From Ostrinia nubilalis (Eukaryota > Arthropoda > Insecta > Lepidoptera > Crambidae), in assembly GCF_963855985.1 (NCBI RefSeq), contig NC_087096.1, forward strand, positions 1,674,001 to 1,738,000: a DNA stretch of 64,000 bases, in the 5' to 3' direction. Under the pieces are notes generated by a model. That model was not told where the DNA came from and ran no database searches. It saw only the letters and a program-made list of their open reading frames with translations. The position numbers and the translations under genes were made by a program. Positions within the stretch are counted from its first letter, which is position 1. Every line of letters starts with the position of its first letter. Positions 45,515 to 55,829 of this stretch are shown piece after piece.

Positions 45515-45632
45515 CTGGAATTGTGAGGGTTAAAGCTTTAGTATTAGGACTTAGTTTTGATTACCAAAGATGTTATACTGTTTTTGATTCATAAATTGGG
45601 AGTACAAGACTAGATGACAGACAAATTGTTTT

Positions 45633-45788
45633 AAGGTAGCCTTTCGAACTAAGCGTCACAGACGCAGCGTCTTTAGCTTTGGTCTAAAAGGTAGCCTTTC
45701 GAAGCGTGTTAGTGACGCGGCGTTGGTGGCACAAGACCAAAGTAATTGACGCTGCGTCTGTGATGCTTAGTTTGAAAGGCTACCTTTT
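45633..45788. mobile_element. MITE, AAGGTAGCCTTTCG ends (~39-bp TIRs)
   Basis: AAGGTAGCCTTTCGAACTAA and GCGTCACAGACGCAGCGTC at the left are inverted at the right (GACGCTGCGTCTGTGATGCT, TAGTTTGAAAGGCTACCTT). A partial third copy of the terminal word, AAAGGTAGCCTTTCGAAGCG, occurs inside near 45688. It lies about 120 bp upstream of exon A. Confidence 0.8.
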
Positions 45789-45804
45789 ATTAGAGAGACT
45801 AGCT

Positions 45805-45925
45805 GTTGAGGGAGGCACATTGCAAGGAGAGCTACCCTCGGAGATGACATCGAACACCCCACCGTGTGCCTCGTCAGCGCAACCACGACCACTCTTATAA
45901 GAGTGCCCGACTAAGAAGAAAATGA
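45805..45925 (+). mobile_element. LINE 3' tail fragment
   Basis: GTTGAGGGAGGCACATTGCA, then CACCGTGTGCCTCGTCAGCG, CAACCACGACCACTCTTATA and AGAGTGCCCGACTAAGAAGA, is a version of the tail at 205-350. Confidence 0.5.
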
Positions 45926-46538
45926 AGCTGTTGCTCGCGTTTTGACCTGTTTTATGACATCACTCTAAGATCTTTCTTACAAATACATAGACCCATTCCA
46001 AATTACATGAGTTGAATCCAATATAAGTGGATTTCAGTTTTCAAGATTTAGAAGCTTTTTCATTACTTTTCGTTGATAATCAGGACTAAATGACGTTGTA
46101 ATAGACTTACAACGTCATTTACATAGTCTTACAACGATATAACTTATAAGTCTTAGAAAGCCTTCAAGATTTTATAATTTGCACTAACTAGTTGACGTCA
46201 CGGCTTTACTCACCAATGGCGCCAAATAATTAGACCTAATTTATAATACAATAGCTCTGTTAGTGTTCGAGAAGACTCGTATAAGGAGTATTCAAAAAAA
46301 CTAGTTAATAAATAACGAGTTTAAACTCGATCCTACTGCAATAAAATACGCGAGGTGATATATTGGAGCACAATTAAGTCACCTTCTTAAAGGTCACAAG
46401 GTCAGACGATCGTAATCTAATCTGATAATTCAGTTCTGTATTTTATTAGTAACATAGAGTCGGCACAAAGGGCTTAATTTATGCTAAATCATTAAAAGAA
46501 AGTTATAAAGTTTTACAATGATATTTCGCGTTCAGTTA

Positions 46539-46660
46539 AGGTTCGGCCAAACCAACGCGATCAACCGGCGTGCAGCGATGGCGATCAATGCATTTAGGTC
46601 TGGTCGCCATCGCTGCACGCCGGCTGATCGCGGTGTGATCGCGTTGGTTTGTCCGAACCC
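46539..46660. mobile_element. Palindromic MITE, AGGTTCGGCCAAACC ends, TTA duplication
   Basis: This 122-bp near-perfect palindrome starts AAGGTTCGGCCAAACCAACG, has inner arms around GGCGTGCAGCGATGGCGATC and ends GGTTTGTCCGAACCC. TTA flanks both ends (46536-46538 and 46661-46663). It is the compact relative of the composite element at 3437-4261. Confidence 0.85.
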
Positions 46661-47519
46661 TTAGAAGCTTTATTTAGGGTCGTCTTTAACTTAGGTTACA
46701 TTATCATACTTAAATCTATTGGTACAAATGGGAAAATCTTTTCCATTTTTATGTGATCGTTGTAAAAAATCGATTAATGTACCACTTGTGGTATACTAGA
46801 CGGGTGTTAAACATGTCATTGTTCTATTACTGTCAATGTAGAGTGTACAAGGAGAACTATTAACAGTTTAATAATAATAAACAACATGTGACAAAACAAA
46901 GTAAGATTTAATAAAAGCTACTGACAACGCCACTCTTGTAGCGGAGGGCAGACACTGTGTAGGTTTGTTGTCGACACTAAGAAGTGACAATATGAATCAT
47001 ACCTGAAAATGCGTCTCACAAATAATGTAGGTAGGCACGTGTTTTCGCCAGGTATGGGAAATGGTCACTGAATAATATCGGATACACACGCATTCTTATA
47101 TTGTTTTCCATCATTATACATTGTTGAAATGCAACCACTTTCAAATATTGGAGAACCCCATACTGTAGTGTGAAGGGAAACCCACGGAGATAGTTCCGCT
47201 TTGTACTTTCCGTTAAAGTTTCTAAAAATAAGTACAAACGAGTGAATAGGCTAGCTAGGTTAGCTTCTGGGCAAGCTTGTTCACAATAAATAAGTAAAAA
47301 ATGTAGTGTCTTATGTTAGTTCTAATAGATGAGCTTTTGCAACAAAAAGGCTGTTGCGTTGTACTTATATTGTACAGCGCTTCAGCACTAAGTGAGACTG
47401 TGAAATTGCGATCAAAAGCTGATATTGCTACACTAGGGTTAATTTAGCTTCATACGCGTTTAGACCTATCAGAGTTGGAAATAGTCTCGTCTAATTCAAG
47501 TATCCGTAGTAGACTAAGT

Positions 47520-47625
47520 ACGGAGTAAAAAAGGTCGCGGGAAGCACCAAGATGCGCGTAGTGGTGCTATACCGTTTGCTGGGAAATCCTTTGTCCAGCA
47601 GTGGACATCTCAGTTGATACGAAAG
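47520..47625 (+). mobile_element. Decayed LINE 3' end (QWAGH-type family)
   Basis: AAGGTCGCGGGAAGCACCAA and GATGCGCGTAGTGGTGCTAT, then CCTTTGTCCAGCAGTGGACA, follow the order of the family's 3' end with substitutions. Confidence 0.6.
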
Positions 47626-47924
47626 CACTCCAAGTACTAACAGTATCAATATCAACAATGTATACGGGACCCGAGCAAAAAACGCCGAATGTTAATCGAA
47701 TCGATCTGTTTTTTGGGGACCGGCTGTCGTACACGAGGGTAATTAAAGAACTGGTCTGGCCGCGGTACAGTTAGTAACAGTAACACGAGATGGACAATTA
47801 AAGATGCGGCGAGCGGCGCCGGCGCAGGGCATGAGCGGTAGCGATTTGTAAATGAAGACCCATAATGATTTTCGTATTCAATGCCGAAATTCGTCTAATT
47901 TCCTTGGTTTTAAAATCTATCTCG

Positions 47925-48070
47925 TCATCATCATTTCAGCCACAAGACGTCCACTGTTGAACATGGGCCTCTCCCAACGATTTCCACATCACTCGATTAG
48001 TAGCGGCCTGCATGACCTGCATCCAGCGTGGAAGACGCTGCCTTTATGAGGTCTCTACTTATTGCTAGGT
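47925..48070 (-). mobile_element. LINE 3' end (QWAGH-type family), minus strand
   Basis: TCATCATTTCAGCCACAAGA and CGTCCACTGTTGAACATGGG, then CTGCATCCAGCGTGGAAGAC, is the reverse complement of the family's terminal part. It lies about 300 bp from the plus-strand copy at 47520-47625. Confidence 0.7.
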
Positions 48071-48556
48071 AAAGGTAGACCCCATCATCACTGGAATGAC
48101 TACCAGATTATTGCACATTATCTGCCATTAGGTACATTTAAAAGAATGCACGTGAATCTTAACGTAACTTAAACAAACACCAATAATTTTCAAACTCGAT
48201 GGAAGAGTAAACGATATTACCTACTTCATTTTTAGCCCTAGAATTTCCCCGATATGGAAAAGTATGATTTTTATCGTTATGTAATAATATAACACAAGCA
48301 AGTGGTGATGTTTTAATACAATGAAAAGAAACATAGCTTATGTACCCTAAACATCTTTCTCAGACTGAAGTAAACATAAATTAAATTCGGTATTTCCCAT
48401 GCATGCACTTATAGCTTGGACCACACCACACTGCTCTGTATTTTGGCGTTCCGACAGAATGGATTACCCCATTTCTTTTCGCTGATTATACCGGGCTACA
48501 TAGAACTGTTTTATTGTAATTTAAGCGGAGATAAACTTTTATTTACGTGTGCAAAT

Positions 48557-50139
48557 TAGTGTCCGACCGAAACTAGTTTTACGACCGAAACCGAAACCGA
48601 AAACGAATTTCGGCAACGTTGTCTATTTCGGCCGAAACCGAAACCGAAACCGAAACTTCCTTACAAGGCTCATATTTTGAGGGAACAATAAAGAAAACGT
48701 TATTATAATCAGTCAGTCTTTATTGTTTTCTCTTTAAATTGCATTAAAATTGAACTTATAAAGTGCCTTTTTAGGGTTCCGTAGCCAAATGGCAAAAAAC
48801 GGAACCCTTATAGATTAGTCATGTCTGTCTGTCCGTCCGTCCGTCCGTCTGTCCGTCCGTATGTCACAGCCATTTTTTTCCGAAACTATAAGAGCTATAC
48901 TGTTGAAACTTGGTAAGTAGATGTATTCTGTGAACCGCATTAAGATTTTGATGCAAAAATAAAAAAATAATAATAAATATTGGGGGCTCCTCATACTTAG
49001 AACTGAAACTCAAAAATTTTTTTTTTCATCAAACACATACGTGTGGGGTATCTATGGATAGGTCTTCGAAAATGATATCGAGGTTTCTAAAATATTTTTT
49101 TTCTAAACCGAATAGTTTGCGTGACAGACGCTTCCAAAGTGGAAAAAAGTTGGTCCCCCCCCCCTCTAACTTCTAAAATAAGAAAATGAAAAATCTAAAA
49201 AAAACATATGATGTACATTACTATAAAAACTACCAACGAAAATTGTTTTGAACGAGATCTAGTAAGTAGTTTTTTTTAATACCTCGTAAATCGTAAACCG
49301 CTTATTACCGCGTAATCTTTCTTACAAATAACTTAAATTAAAAAAAATATATATTTTCATAAATCAATGGTACGGAACCCTTTGTGCGTGAGTCCGACAC
49401 GCACTTGGCCGGTTTTTTACTCATTATGTATCAAATTATGTATTAAAAAAGAAAAAGAAGGATTTATAGTCTAGATTTTCTTTTAATTACTCGCAATATT
49501 CAGGACATGTACATAACCCGTCCCATGGTCGGGTCTTTTACCTTAATAATTTCTTAAAACAAAATTGCTAGTACGTAAGTTAGTATCTAATGTACTTGCC
49601 ACTTGGATACCTTGGTGATAATTACTAAAATGAACTTTGAAACTCTGAATCCATAATATTATCACCATGAAATGCACTATAGTCATTATTAACTACTTAA
49701 CTAATGTTTGTTTACGAATAGCATTTGCGAACCAAAAAAAAATTTATAGGTTTATAGGTATAACTTGATTATACTTTTATCAGTCATATTGAATACCAAT
49801 TTTTTATGTTTACACCCGCTCTTATGTTATAACGACATAAAACGAGATAAAACTTACCAAATTCAAAATAAATCACTCGAAAACTCGCCACCACAACAAA
49901 ACAAAACTAACAGCAAACAAACAAGCGAGCGAATCACGACATTGGCTCTGATCGGATTCATCCACTCATTCAACGCGCCGAACATGACCGATAACAGCGC
50001 GGAAACTCCCGAATGCACATTCGGTTTCGGTCGTAGTTTCGGCAAGTTTGCCGCCGAAAACGAAACTAAACCGAAACTCGTGTTTTTACCGAAACTCAAC
50101 CGAAAACGAAACCGAAACCGAACATTCGGTCGGACACTA
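48557..50139. mobile_element. Non-autonomous hAT-like element with CCGAAA arrays
   Basis: This 1583-bp element has 15-bp terminal repeats TAGTGTCCGACCGAA and TTCGGTCGGACACTA. The 8-bp sequence GTGCAAAT flanks both ends exactly (48549-48556 and 50140-50147). Subterminal zones on both sides are arrays of CCGAAA-type words in the same orientation (48580-48655 and 50020-50125). The ORF at 49765-50184 runs across the right array and beyond the element, so it is not considered a gene. No transposase is visible. Another repeat (48768-49418) lies inside. Confidence 0.85.
48768..49418. mobile_element. 'AGGGTTCCGTA...GGCCGGTTTTTT' repeat nested in the hAT-like element
   Basis: It begins TTTTTAGGGTTCCGTAGCCA, includes the CTGTCTGTCCGTCCGTCCGT run and a poly-C tract at about 49156, and ends TGAGTCCGACACGCACTTGG plus CCGGTTTTTT. 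Such ends are familiar from abundant lepidopteran dispersed repeats. Its class is not certain. GGAACCCTT near the start and GGAACCCTTTG near the end are direct, not inverted. Confidence 0.7.
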
Positions 50140-50530
50140 GTGCAAATTTTGAATATTTCGCTTAAATTACGAGTTTCGGTGTAAATAACTTTTTAGTTTC
50201 TAAAAGAGAGAATTTTAATTTTTATGTATTGGTCAGTATTTAAAATTTAAATGTCGACATAGAGGTTTTTAATTCGATAAGTCACGTTAAGAAGTAAAGA
50301 TTATCATTTTCAAGAAAAGATAGTAACCCTGGGTTCCATCATCTTGTCAAAAGTATTTCAAACCTCATACAAAAACACCAGTGAAAGTTATAGTACGGTT
50401 AAAATAACACTTTTAATTGCATTTTAAATAATAATCATTTTTTAAGCCATATTAAATTATACATAATAATCTCTACTAGATTTAATAAGTTCAGTGTCTA
50501 AATAATTAAGTGAGTAGTTTTATTTTGAAA

Positions 50531-50698
50531 CTAGCTTTTGCTCGCGGCTTCACCCGCGTGAAATTTAGTTTGTCACAGACCGTCAAAAATTACTATACTG
50601 CAAAGTTTTATTAAAATCCGTTCAGCAGTTTTTGCGTGAAAGAGTAACAAACATCTAGACATTCATACAAACTTTCGCGTTTATAATATTAGTAGGAT
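50531..50698 (-). mobile_element. Non-autonomous Helitron-like element
   Basis: It starts CTAGCTTTTGCTCGCGGCTT, contains CACCCGCGTGAAATTTAGTT and TTTGCGTGAAAGAGTAACAA, and ends TTTATAATATTAGTAGGAT. It is close to the copy at 40940-41130 but lacks its internal AATAATAATG stretch. Confidence 0.75.
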
Positions 50699-52612
50699 AA
50701 TCCAAAAATACATTTTTTCATAATAAAGTACCGGTTGGTAGTTAAGCACTGCATAACAACCTCTACAAAGCACACCCCTGGTAGAGCTTTACTTAATAAA
50801 TCAATTTCCATCGTACAGTCACGGAATGAAAAGGTTCGTCAGTTTTCAAATTGATTCCTTCAACGAATCGCGAGCACATATTACCTTTTGAAACTATGTT
50901 ACAGAATAATCTCGAGTTAGTGAAAATAATCTTTAACTGTTCGTCAGTAAAGTTCAAAATTATTCAGATCAAAGTTGTTTGACGATTTATCTTGTCAAGA
51001 AGATTATTATGATAAACTAAAACCTTCTTGTTGGTTCGACCTGCCATTATTATTTCTATTAAATAAAAAAAACTATTGTCAATTGGCCAATGTCATCATT
51101 GCATTGCACTGATGGGATAGAAAAATAAACAAGCAAAACCTTCCCCCCTAGACAAAACGCACTTTTTGATCGAATCGAAAATCGAATCCGTCAAAACTCC
51201 ATACAAAAAAGGGGCTTTTCGACCACTTTTCGACTGCTTTGCGATTATAATTTGCACTTTGTCTAGACCCCCTTATTCGTTAGCAAACGTCATATTTATT
51301 TAAATGTTAGCAGCACTGTTTCTTGCACGGTTATGTTGGCAGGTTTGACTCTTACAGTACCTAGTGCAAACGAAAACCGACACTAAGGTGACGAACCTTT
51401 TCATTCCGCGACTGTACATTGTATATCTTTGGTATTGCATATTAATTATCTTAGGAAGCTAGAACGCAACAATTTATTGAATTAGTAGTAAATAACTGGT
51501 CGAGTGAATTGAATCGCAATAAATTGTCGAGACGACATTTGGAGATATCGATTAGAATATTTTAACGATTAATCGGATAGAATAGATGCATTGTTTTCTC
51601 GTTAAATTGAACTAGAATGATGTTACGGTATTTAATGGACACTAAAATGTGTTGAAATTGAATAAATTGCTAATTTGAAGGCCTTGAACGTTTGGAAATT
51701 AGTCTTTTTATTACTTCATTAAGTATGTTAAAGAGATCATGTTTATCATTAGATTTATTTACGATGAATTAATTTAGAAAACTAGCTGTGTTATAGGTAC
51801 CTAACGTACATTAATAATTCCGTATAATTTTAGGTATTTGATTGTATTGTAGATTAAACCCTAACATTCTTGTGTATGTATGTATAGGACATAACATGGG
51901 AAAGTTTCATCGAAATTTTCCCGTAGTTAAACGAAGAAAGAAGGAGTAAAGGAGTTCGATTCATTCACGCACTTTTTTGCGTTTAAATCATGATTATTTA
52001 GAATAATAATTAAAGAACAAGAGTCACTTAATTAATTGCTCTGAAAGAAAAGAAAAAAAAGAGTCATCTTATAGTAAATTGTCTAGATACATTCCGCATG
52101 GAGCCGCATGACTCAAAGGCTGTCAACAATAATTGCCTTATAAAAACGTACATTTTTATGTGACACCGAAGGTTGCTCCAAAAGTACGGAACACCAAGTC
52201 AAGGCCCTTTTCAGATTTTACTGGTTATTGGTGGTCCCTTTTGATGTTGTAAAAACCAAGCCAGGGAATTTTCCACGCCGTTTCATAAGTAACAAGTAAT
52301 TGAGGCAGTACGCAAAATGGTTTTTGCTAACTCTACCAGCGAAATTGTTAGCTTGCAATTTTTTTCAATGACAATTCTACGTTGAAATCATAAGAAAAAT
52401 GATATCACAAGAAATTCTCATATCCAAAATATTATTCTTGCTGGATAAAATACTAACTAAACTAAAATGAATTAAAAATTTGGATTTTCAAAAATATTTG
52501 TTGTTTGATTTAGGCACTGAATTTGAAAAGATGTTACATTTCAGTTGTCTAATTAATTAAAAATTAAAGCATTGACAGTTTTAAAGTTGCCTTATTTATT
52601 TAAGAAGATTAA
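50699..52612. other. No gene seen; unique AT-rich DNA
   Basis: A few inverted or decayed MITE-like words occur (such as the CAAAACTCCATACAAAAAA stretch at 51195) but no complete element or exon was recognised. Confidence 0.45.
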
Positions 52613-52731
52613 AAGGCTGGGTTTGCACCATTTACATTAACTATAATAAACGTCAAAAATCTGTCACACCCCATACAAAAAAAAACCGGTTATCGTTATT
52701 ATTACAGTTAAAGTTTGGTGCAACTCAGGCT
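52613..52731. mobile_element. MITE, 'GCTGAGTTGCACCA' family
   Basis: AAGGCTGGGTTTGCACCATT at the left and GTTTGGTGCAACTCAGGCTA at the right enclose AAACGTCAAAAATCTGTCAC and ACCGGTTATCGTTATTATTA. Confidence 0.8.
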
Positions 52732-53661
52732 AAATAATTAACAATGTAATCTACCAACATTGCTGAAGACAAATAGATTAATCTACATAATAAAATCATC
52801 AGTAGCAAAAGTACTAAGTAAAGTCTTTAATAAGTGTCTTAACTAATTACAAGGTGATAATTAAAAGCGCCCATTGTACGGAACATAAAGGCAATATTGC
52901 AAGCGGTTGACAACAGTGTTGCCTTGGACGACTTCGCGAATTTAATATAGAGCAATTATAAAAAGTGCTTTACATTTGCCAGACACGGAATTCCTGCTGA
53001 ACCACATCGGAGAGTGCAGGCGCATAGCAGGCTTTCAGTCAGTAGACTCTACATCCCTATTCATTACTTAGTAGTACCACAGAATAATAATAAGTACTAC
53101 GTACAGAAGTTTTACTTCGCGAAGGTATTTAAAAAAATGTATGCTCAATGTCATTAACAATATGGTGTAATTTAGCCTGTCTCAAGAGTCAACTTCGAGT
53201 CAAGCACCATTTTGTTGACAAACGTCAGTGATCGGCACTGCGCCGAAGCTATAGGGCTGACTTCGGTAAAATGATGTGACGTGAGGTGCCCAACTGCGGA
53301 AAATGGCGGAGGAAATACATGATTTAGCATGAATTATCATGAATAATGTTAACTACTTATTTACCTCTCAGTGTCTTGAGGCATCTTAAAAAAGTACATT
53401 CTGTGTTTTTATTATTATTTAGGCAGTTAAATACTGCACAGTATTTAGTACACCATTTTCTTTATTTTCTTCCATCATACACAAGAATACGCGTGCGTGA
53501 GTCAATGTTCGCTCGTATGTGAGGCCTTGTCGAATAGTATCCTGTAGGTGGGCCATCGTGCGTGTTTTGTTTTCGATGTAAACTCGCGGAGATGAACAGG
53601 CCTGGTAGTACTCGTAGTAGCCACTAGTAATAAGAGGTCAACTGTATATTGATTGGATTAT

Positions 53662-53858
53662 CTAAAAATACATAATTCAAAGGTGACTGACTGACTGACA
53701 TAGTGATCTATCAACGCCTAGCCCAAACCACTGGACGGAAATTTGGTATACAGATAGATGTTATGACGTAGGCATCCTTTAAGAAAGGATTTTACGAAAC
53801 TCCACCCCTAAGGGGGTAAAGCGGGATCCACGAGTACGAAGTCACGGGCGGCCGCTAG
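53662..53858 (+). mobile_element. Helitron-like element with intact CTAG end
   Basis: AAAATACATAATTCAAAGGT opens it, GACTGACTGACTGACATAGT and CTGGACGGAAATTTGGTATA follow, and it ends GAAGTCACGGGCGGCCGCTAG followed closely by T. It is the sister of the copy at 32565-32745. Confidence 0.7.
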
Positions 53859-54119
53859 TTGGAAAATAAACTGTAAATTGTAAATTGTGTAGCTTCTTCT
53901 AAGCAGAAGCAAGTTGCAAATTCGGACTCTGGTATCCTTTTAAAATAAGACTCTATTCATACTGCATAGTACATTCCCCAAATATGAGATTAATCCAATG
54001 AGTTAAAATTTCAATAGTTAATTAAAACCTTATAGACGACAGCACATCAAGCTTAATACTGGAGCTTCTTATAATCGATGTAATATGAGTACTGATGATA
54101 TAAATATCATTAAATCAAT

Positions 54120-54329
54120 GAGGGCTATCGTTTTAGCGCTAACCAGTTGGCGCCGCTGTAGAGTAAGGTCCTGTCACTTGCTAGTAGCGAAGACAGTGGC
54201 TCCGGCTGGTGAGCGCGAAAGTGGTAGGAGGACTATCGCATTTGCGCTCATCAAGATGGCGCCACTGTAGAGTAAGGTCCTGTCAATCACCAGGGGTGCC
54301 AACTGTTAAGTATAAAAACGATAGCCCTC
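54120..54329. mobile_element. MITE with 9-11-bp target duplication, Mutator-like
   Basis: The ends GAGGGCTATCGTTTT and AAAACGATAGCCCTC are flanked by ATTAAATCAAT at 54109-54119 and 54330-54340. Because the repeat is symmetrical with the terminal A/T, the true duplication is 9 to 11 bp, a length typical of Mutator-like elements. Inside, a 29-bp word beginning TGGCGCCRCTGTAGAGTAAG occurs twice in direct orientation (54148-54176 and 54257-54285) with one mismatch. Confidence 0.75.
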
Positions 54330-54399
54330 ATTAAATCAATAAGATATAAACGAATTTCAAATGATTATTAGAATATAAGGTCTTTTGCGGGGCACTTAA

Positions 54400-54630
54400 A
54401 CACACTTCCCAAATATAGCTTGCCCTACCACCACTTTGGGACAACATTAAGGCTGGGTTGCACCATCATACTTTAACTTTGACAAACGTCAAAAATCTGT
54501 CAAATTCCATACAAAAAGCACCGGTTATCGTCATAGTTACCGTTAAAGTTAGGTGGTGCAACTCAGCCTTAGTATTGGCTAGTACTGAGAAGAAGTGGCG
54601 GAAGAGACTCAGTAGTATGACCCTACTACC
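54400..54630 (-). repeat. LINE fragment split by a MITE
   Basis: TATAGCTTGCCCTACCACCA and CTTTGGGACAACATT lie left of the MITE at 54449-54573. ATTGGCTAGTACTGAGAAGA and AGTGGCGGAAGAGACTCAGT lie right. The same words are contiguous at 5620-5680, which shows that the MITE inserted into an existing LINE copy. Confidence 0.65.
54449..54573. mobile_element. MITE, 'GCTGAGTTGCACCA' family, best copy
   Basis: AAGGCTGGGTTGCACCATCA at the left and AGGTGGTGCAACTCAGCCTT at the right form the arms, with CAAACGTCAAAAATCTGTCA and TTCCATACAAAAAGCACCGG inside. ATT appears on both sides (54446-54448 and 54574-54576), consistent with a 3-bp target duplication. Its arms are the least decayed of the copies here. 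Confidence 0.85.
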
Positions 54631-55456
54631 CCTACCTCCGTTTGGGTGTGCACGCGCAAACTGCAATTTTGGAAGCCGTTTTGGTCTGAGGCCGCCCGAG
54701 ATTTCGGAATTTTACAGCCTTACCGTTTCATAATGAGCGCTAACTGGGTTCGGGAGATAATTGAAGACGCCTAAAGATGATGTTGATAAGTATTTTTGAA
54801 GGACCAACTAACATTTTAGAAAATTTTTTGGAAAGTTTTGACCTGAAATTCTTTTGTGAGTTGGTTTTACCCAGTATTAACCAGAAATGATATTCCCCTA
54901 CCAACTATCGTTGACTGTTTCATTCACCCTTTCTATATTTATGCAACAGACAGAGCGCAAAAAGTGACCATGTTCTTTTTCCAAAGTTCGGTCCATCTCT
55001 GTACCAAAATTCATCGTCATAATGTAAGTTACTTTTGCATTTATAAATGTACATCATTATCCTACTTTGCTTCACCCATTCTGGTAAAAAGATATTAAAT
55101 TTGTTTACATTATGGTTATTAATACGATAGTTTACATAACTCGAAAGGAAAGTGGATCAATAAATCGTCCTCTAGCTCAGATCCGCCATCACATCCTAAA
55201 GCGCTTCGTCATCGATCGATCTATATACATAAATTAATACGTCCAGCCGGACGTTTGTGGATCCGGCATACCAGGATCTATGTCAGGATATAAATACTCC
55301 AAATTGTTATATACAAAAACTACTATCATTCGAATCTTTCATTCATCAGTCACAAAAACTGTACTGTATTTTGACAGCAAAAGAATAGCTGGACTGATTG
55401 GAATGCGTCAAATTGATCTAGATCAGAATGCAGTACTACTACTAGCTTAACTACTG

Positions 55457-55530
55457 CTTTTTTATGCAGAACAAGAAAGGTATTTGACCGCAGTCACATC
55501 TGATGTAAAGTGAGATGCCAGGACTTTTAA
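55457..55530 (-). mobile_element. LINE 3' end ('WNSLP'-type tail family)
   Basis: TTTTTTATGCAGAACAAGAA and AGGTATTTGACCGCAGTCAC, then ATCTGATGTAAAGTGAGATG, is a short reverse-complemented tail matching 41661-41720. Confidence 0.55.
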
Positions 55531-55642
55531 ATAAGTAAAGTTTTTGTAATAAGTAAGAGGTAAAAAAAAACAACTAAGAAAATCCAAAGAATTTTGAACA
55601 ACATTTTGCATTTTTTAAGTTTCCTATATTTAACTCGTTAAT

Positions 55643-55828
55643 TAAGCTTGATTACACCATCTTACATTAACTTTAATAAATGCCAGAAGTCTGTCAAAAT
55701 CCATGCTATGGTTATAGTTACGGTTAAAGTAGGAGAGCCCCACATAACTCATTGGCTCCCCCGGGCTGGTGAGTATGCAGTTTCATGCATTTTCCAGTCG
55801 AAAAAAAAGGTGGTGCAACTCAGCTTTA
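55643..55828. mobile_element. MITE, 'GCTGAGTTGCACCA' family, with ~80-bp foreign segment
   Basis: TAAGCTTGATTACACCATCT at the left and GGTGGTGCAACTCAGCTTTA at the right are its ends. Between about 55730 and 55808 lies GGAGAGCCCCACATAACTCA and following bases, which match 62560-62600 in the LINE-rich segment near 62.6 kb and not other copies of this MITE. Confidence 0.65.
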
Positions 55829-55829
55829 A

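Noticed and set aside
47690..47850. GC-rich patch (GGCGAGCGGCGCCGGCGCAG) as an exon
   Set aside because: No acceptor/donor pair and no sustained frame. It may be a conserved non-coding or promoter-like segment, which cannot be judged from one sequence.
49765..50184. 139-codon ORF
   Set aside because: It crosses the right CCGAAA array and the terminus of the hAT-like element and continues into flanking DNA.
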